Source: an uncultured Prevotella sp.
GTDB lineage: Bacteria; Bacteroidota; Bacteroidia; Bacteroidales; Bacteroidaceae
Assembly: GCA_900315775.1 (NCBI GenBank)
Contig: ONAJ01000021.1
Span: 1 to 63,682 of the forward strand
Length of the DNA: 63,682 bases
Reading direction: 5' to 3'
Part shown: in pieces, positions 63,545-63,682 of the stretch
Position numbering within the stretch: the first letter of the stretch is position 1
Layout: every line of letters starts with the position of its first letter
Made by a program: the position numbers and the translations under genes
The notes under the pieces: model-generated
The model's database searches: none
Told to the model about the DNA's origin: nothing
What the model saw: only the letters and a program-made list of their open reading frames with translations

Positions 63545-63682
63545 CATCCGCTTTCGCGCTAAGATCCGGCGACGGTGCAGCGTGGGAGGCGAAAAAGAAC
63601 AAGCGTTGTTTGAAAGATTTACATAGACAGAGAAGAAGTAGTACAAGAAGCAAGTCTGTATATATATAATATAATGTATATA
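63545..63682 (+). other. Probable rRNA operon leader (cut by window edge)
   Basis: A GC-rich leader (CCGCTTTCGCGCTAAGATCC, 63548) leads to GTTGTTTGAAAGATTTACAT and AGACAGAGAAGAAGTAGTAC, which resemble the antiterminator-type region ahead of 16S rRNA in Prevotella and relatives. No ORF is open here. The 16S gene itself would lie beyond the window; this identification rests on memory and is moderate. Confidence 0.45.

Overview
The window reads as a chromosome segment of a gut or rumen Bacteroidales, most likely Prevotella or a close relative. The evidence is a SusC/SusD pair with SusE/SusF lipoproteins, GH97 and GH13 enzymes, DUF5686 and BspA-type surface proteins, secreted proteins with a type IX-like C-terminal tail, and Bacteroidetes promoters (TTTG near -33, TAnnTTTG near -7) in place of sigma-70 boxes. 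Shine-Dalgarno sequences are mostly weak or absent. No tRNA, insertion sequence or CRISPR array was seen. The right edge looks like an rRNA-type promoter and leader running off the window.

Layout. 1-2.1 kb: two small gene cassettes, each preceded by the same hairpin-plus-promoter repeat (99 bp, identical copies at 1 and 932; a 40-bp piece at 1956). One carries a DUF6169-like gene, the other an overlapping DUF3791/DUF3990/small-protein trio that looks like a toxin-antitoxin module. 2.3-8.3 kb: a secreted InlB-repeat protein with a 58-residue peptide gene, trmB, a tyrosine phosphatase divergent from an MgtC-like membrane protein, a membrane protein and ilvE. 8.4-14.5 kb: a tight operon of nucleotidyltransferase/ATP-grasp fusion, CDP-alcohol phosphatidyltransferase, HAD phosphatase and DUF5686 outer-membrane protein, then a LuxR-type regulator. 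14.6-17.3 kb: LacI regulator plus pectate lyase. 17.3-22.4 kb: C1 peptidase, nadB, a 26-residue peptide gene with its own promoter and terminator, frr and rsgA.

22.5-42.7 kb is a complete starch/maltodextrin locus. On the minus strand lie a CBM26-like secreted protein and the susC-susD-susE-susF operon; divergently on the plus strand lie a LacI regulator, an MFS sugar transporter, a SemiSWEET, 4-alpha-glucanotransferase, GH97 alpha-glucosidase, pullulanase and a SusA-like GH13. Surface proteins would bind and import oligosaccharides, periplasmic enzymes cut them, the transporters carry products inward and the glucanotransferase remodels them. Three copies of one LacI-family palindrome (GCAAACGTTTGC core) sit at the two lacI promoters (the susC-lacI one is shared) and upstream of the CBM26 gene.

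42.7-47.3 kb is AT-rich and accessory: simple repeats, four unknown genes including two paralogous lipoproteins, and a YafQ-type toxin-antitoxin pair. 47.3-63.7 kb: split chromate transporter, purL, OmpA-like lipoprotein, GH25/MORN protein, inositol-phosphate synthase, DUF3737 plus PatB aminotransferase, an enoyl-CoA hydratase-family decarboxylase, a PIN toxin-antitoxin pair, a BspA-type LRR protein, an outer-membrane protein and the presumed rRNA leader.

The most unusual feature is genome-wide in character: several families of short repeats (GA-rich tracts, a CCCCTCC palindrome, a 9-bp CTAG repeat, ATTCATAATT/ATTCTCAATT strings) lie between genes and also in frame inside conserved proteins (PurL three times, RsgA, inositol-phosphate synthase, PatB twice, HAD, MFS, pullulanase, nucleotidyltransferase), adding peptide segments such as ERREERG without breaking the reading frame.
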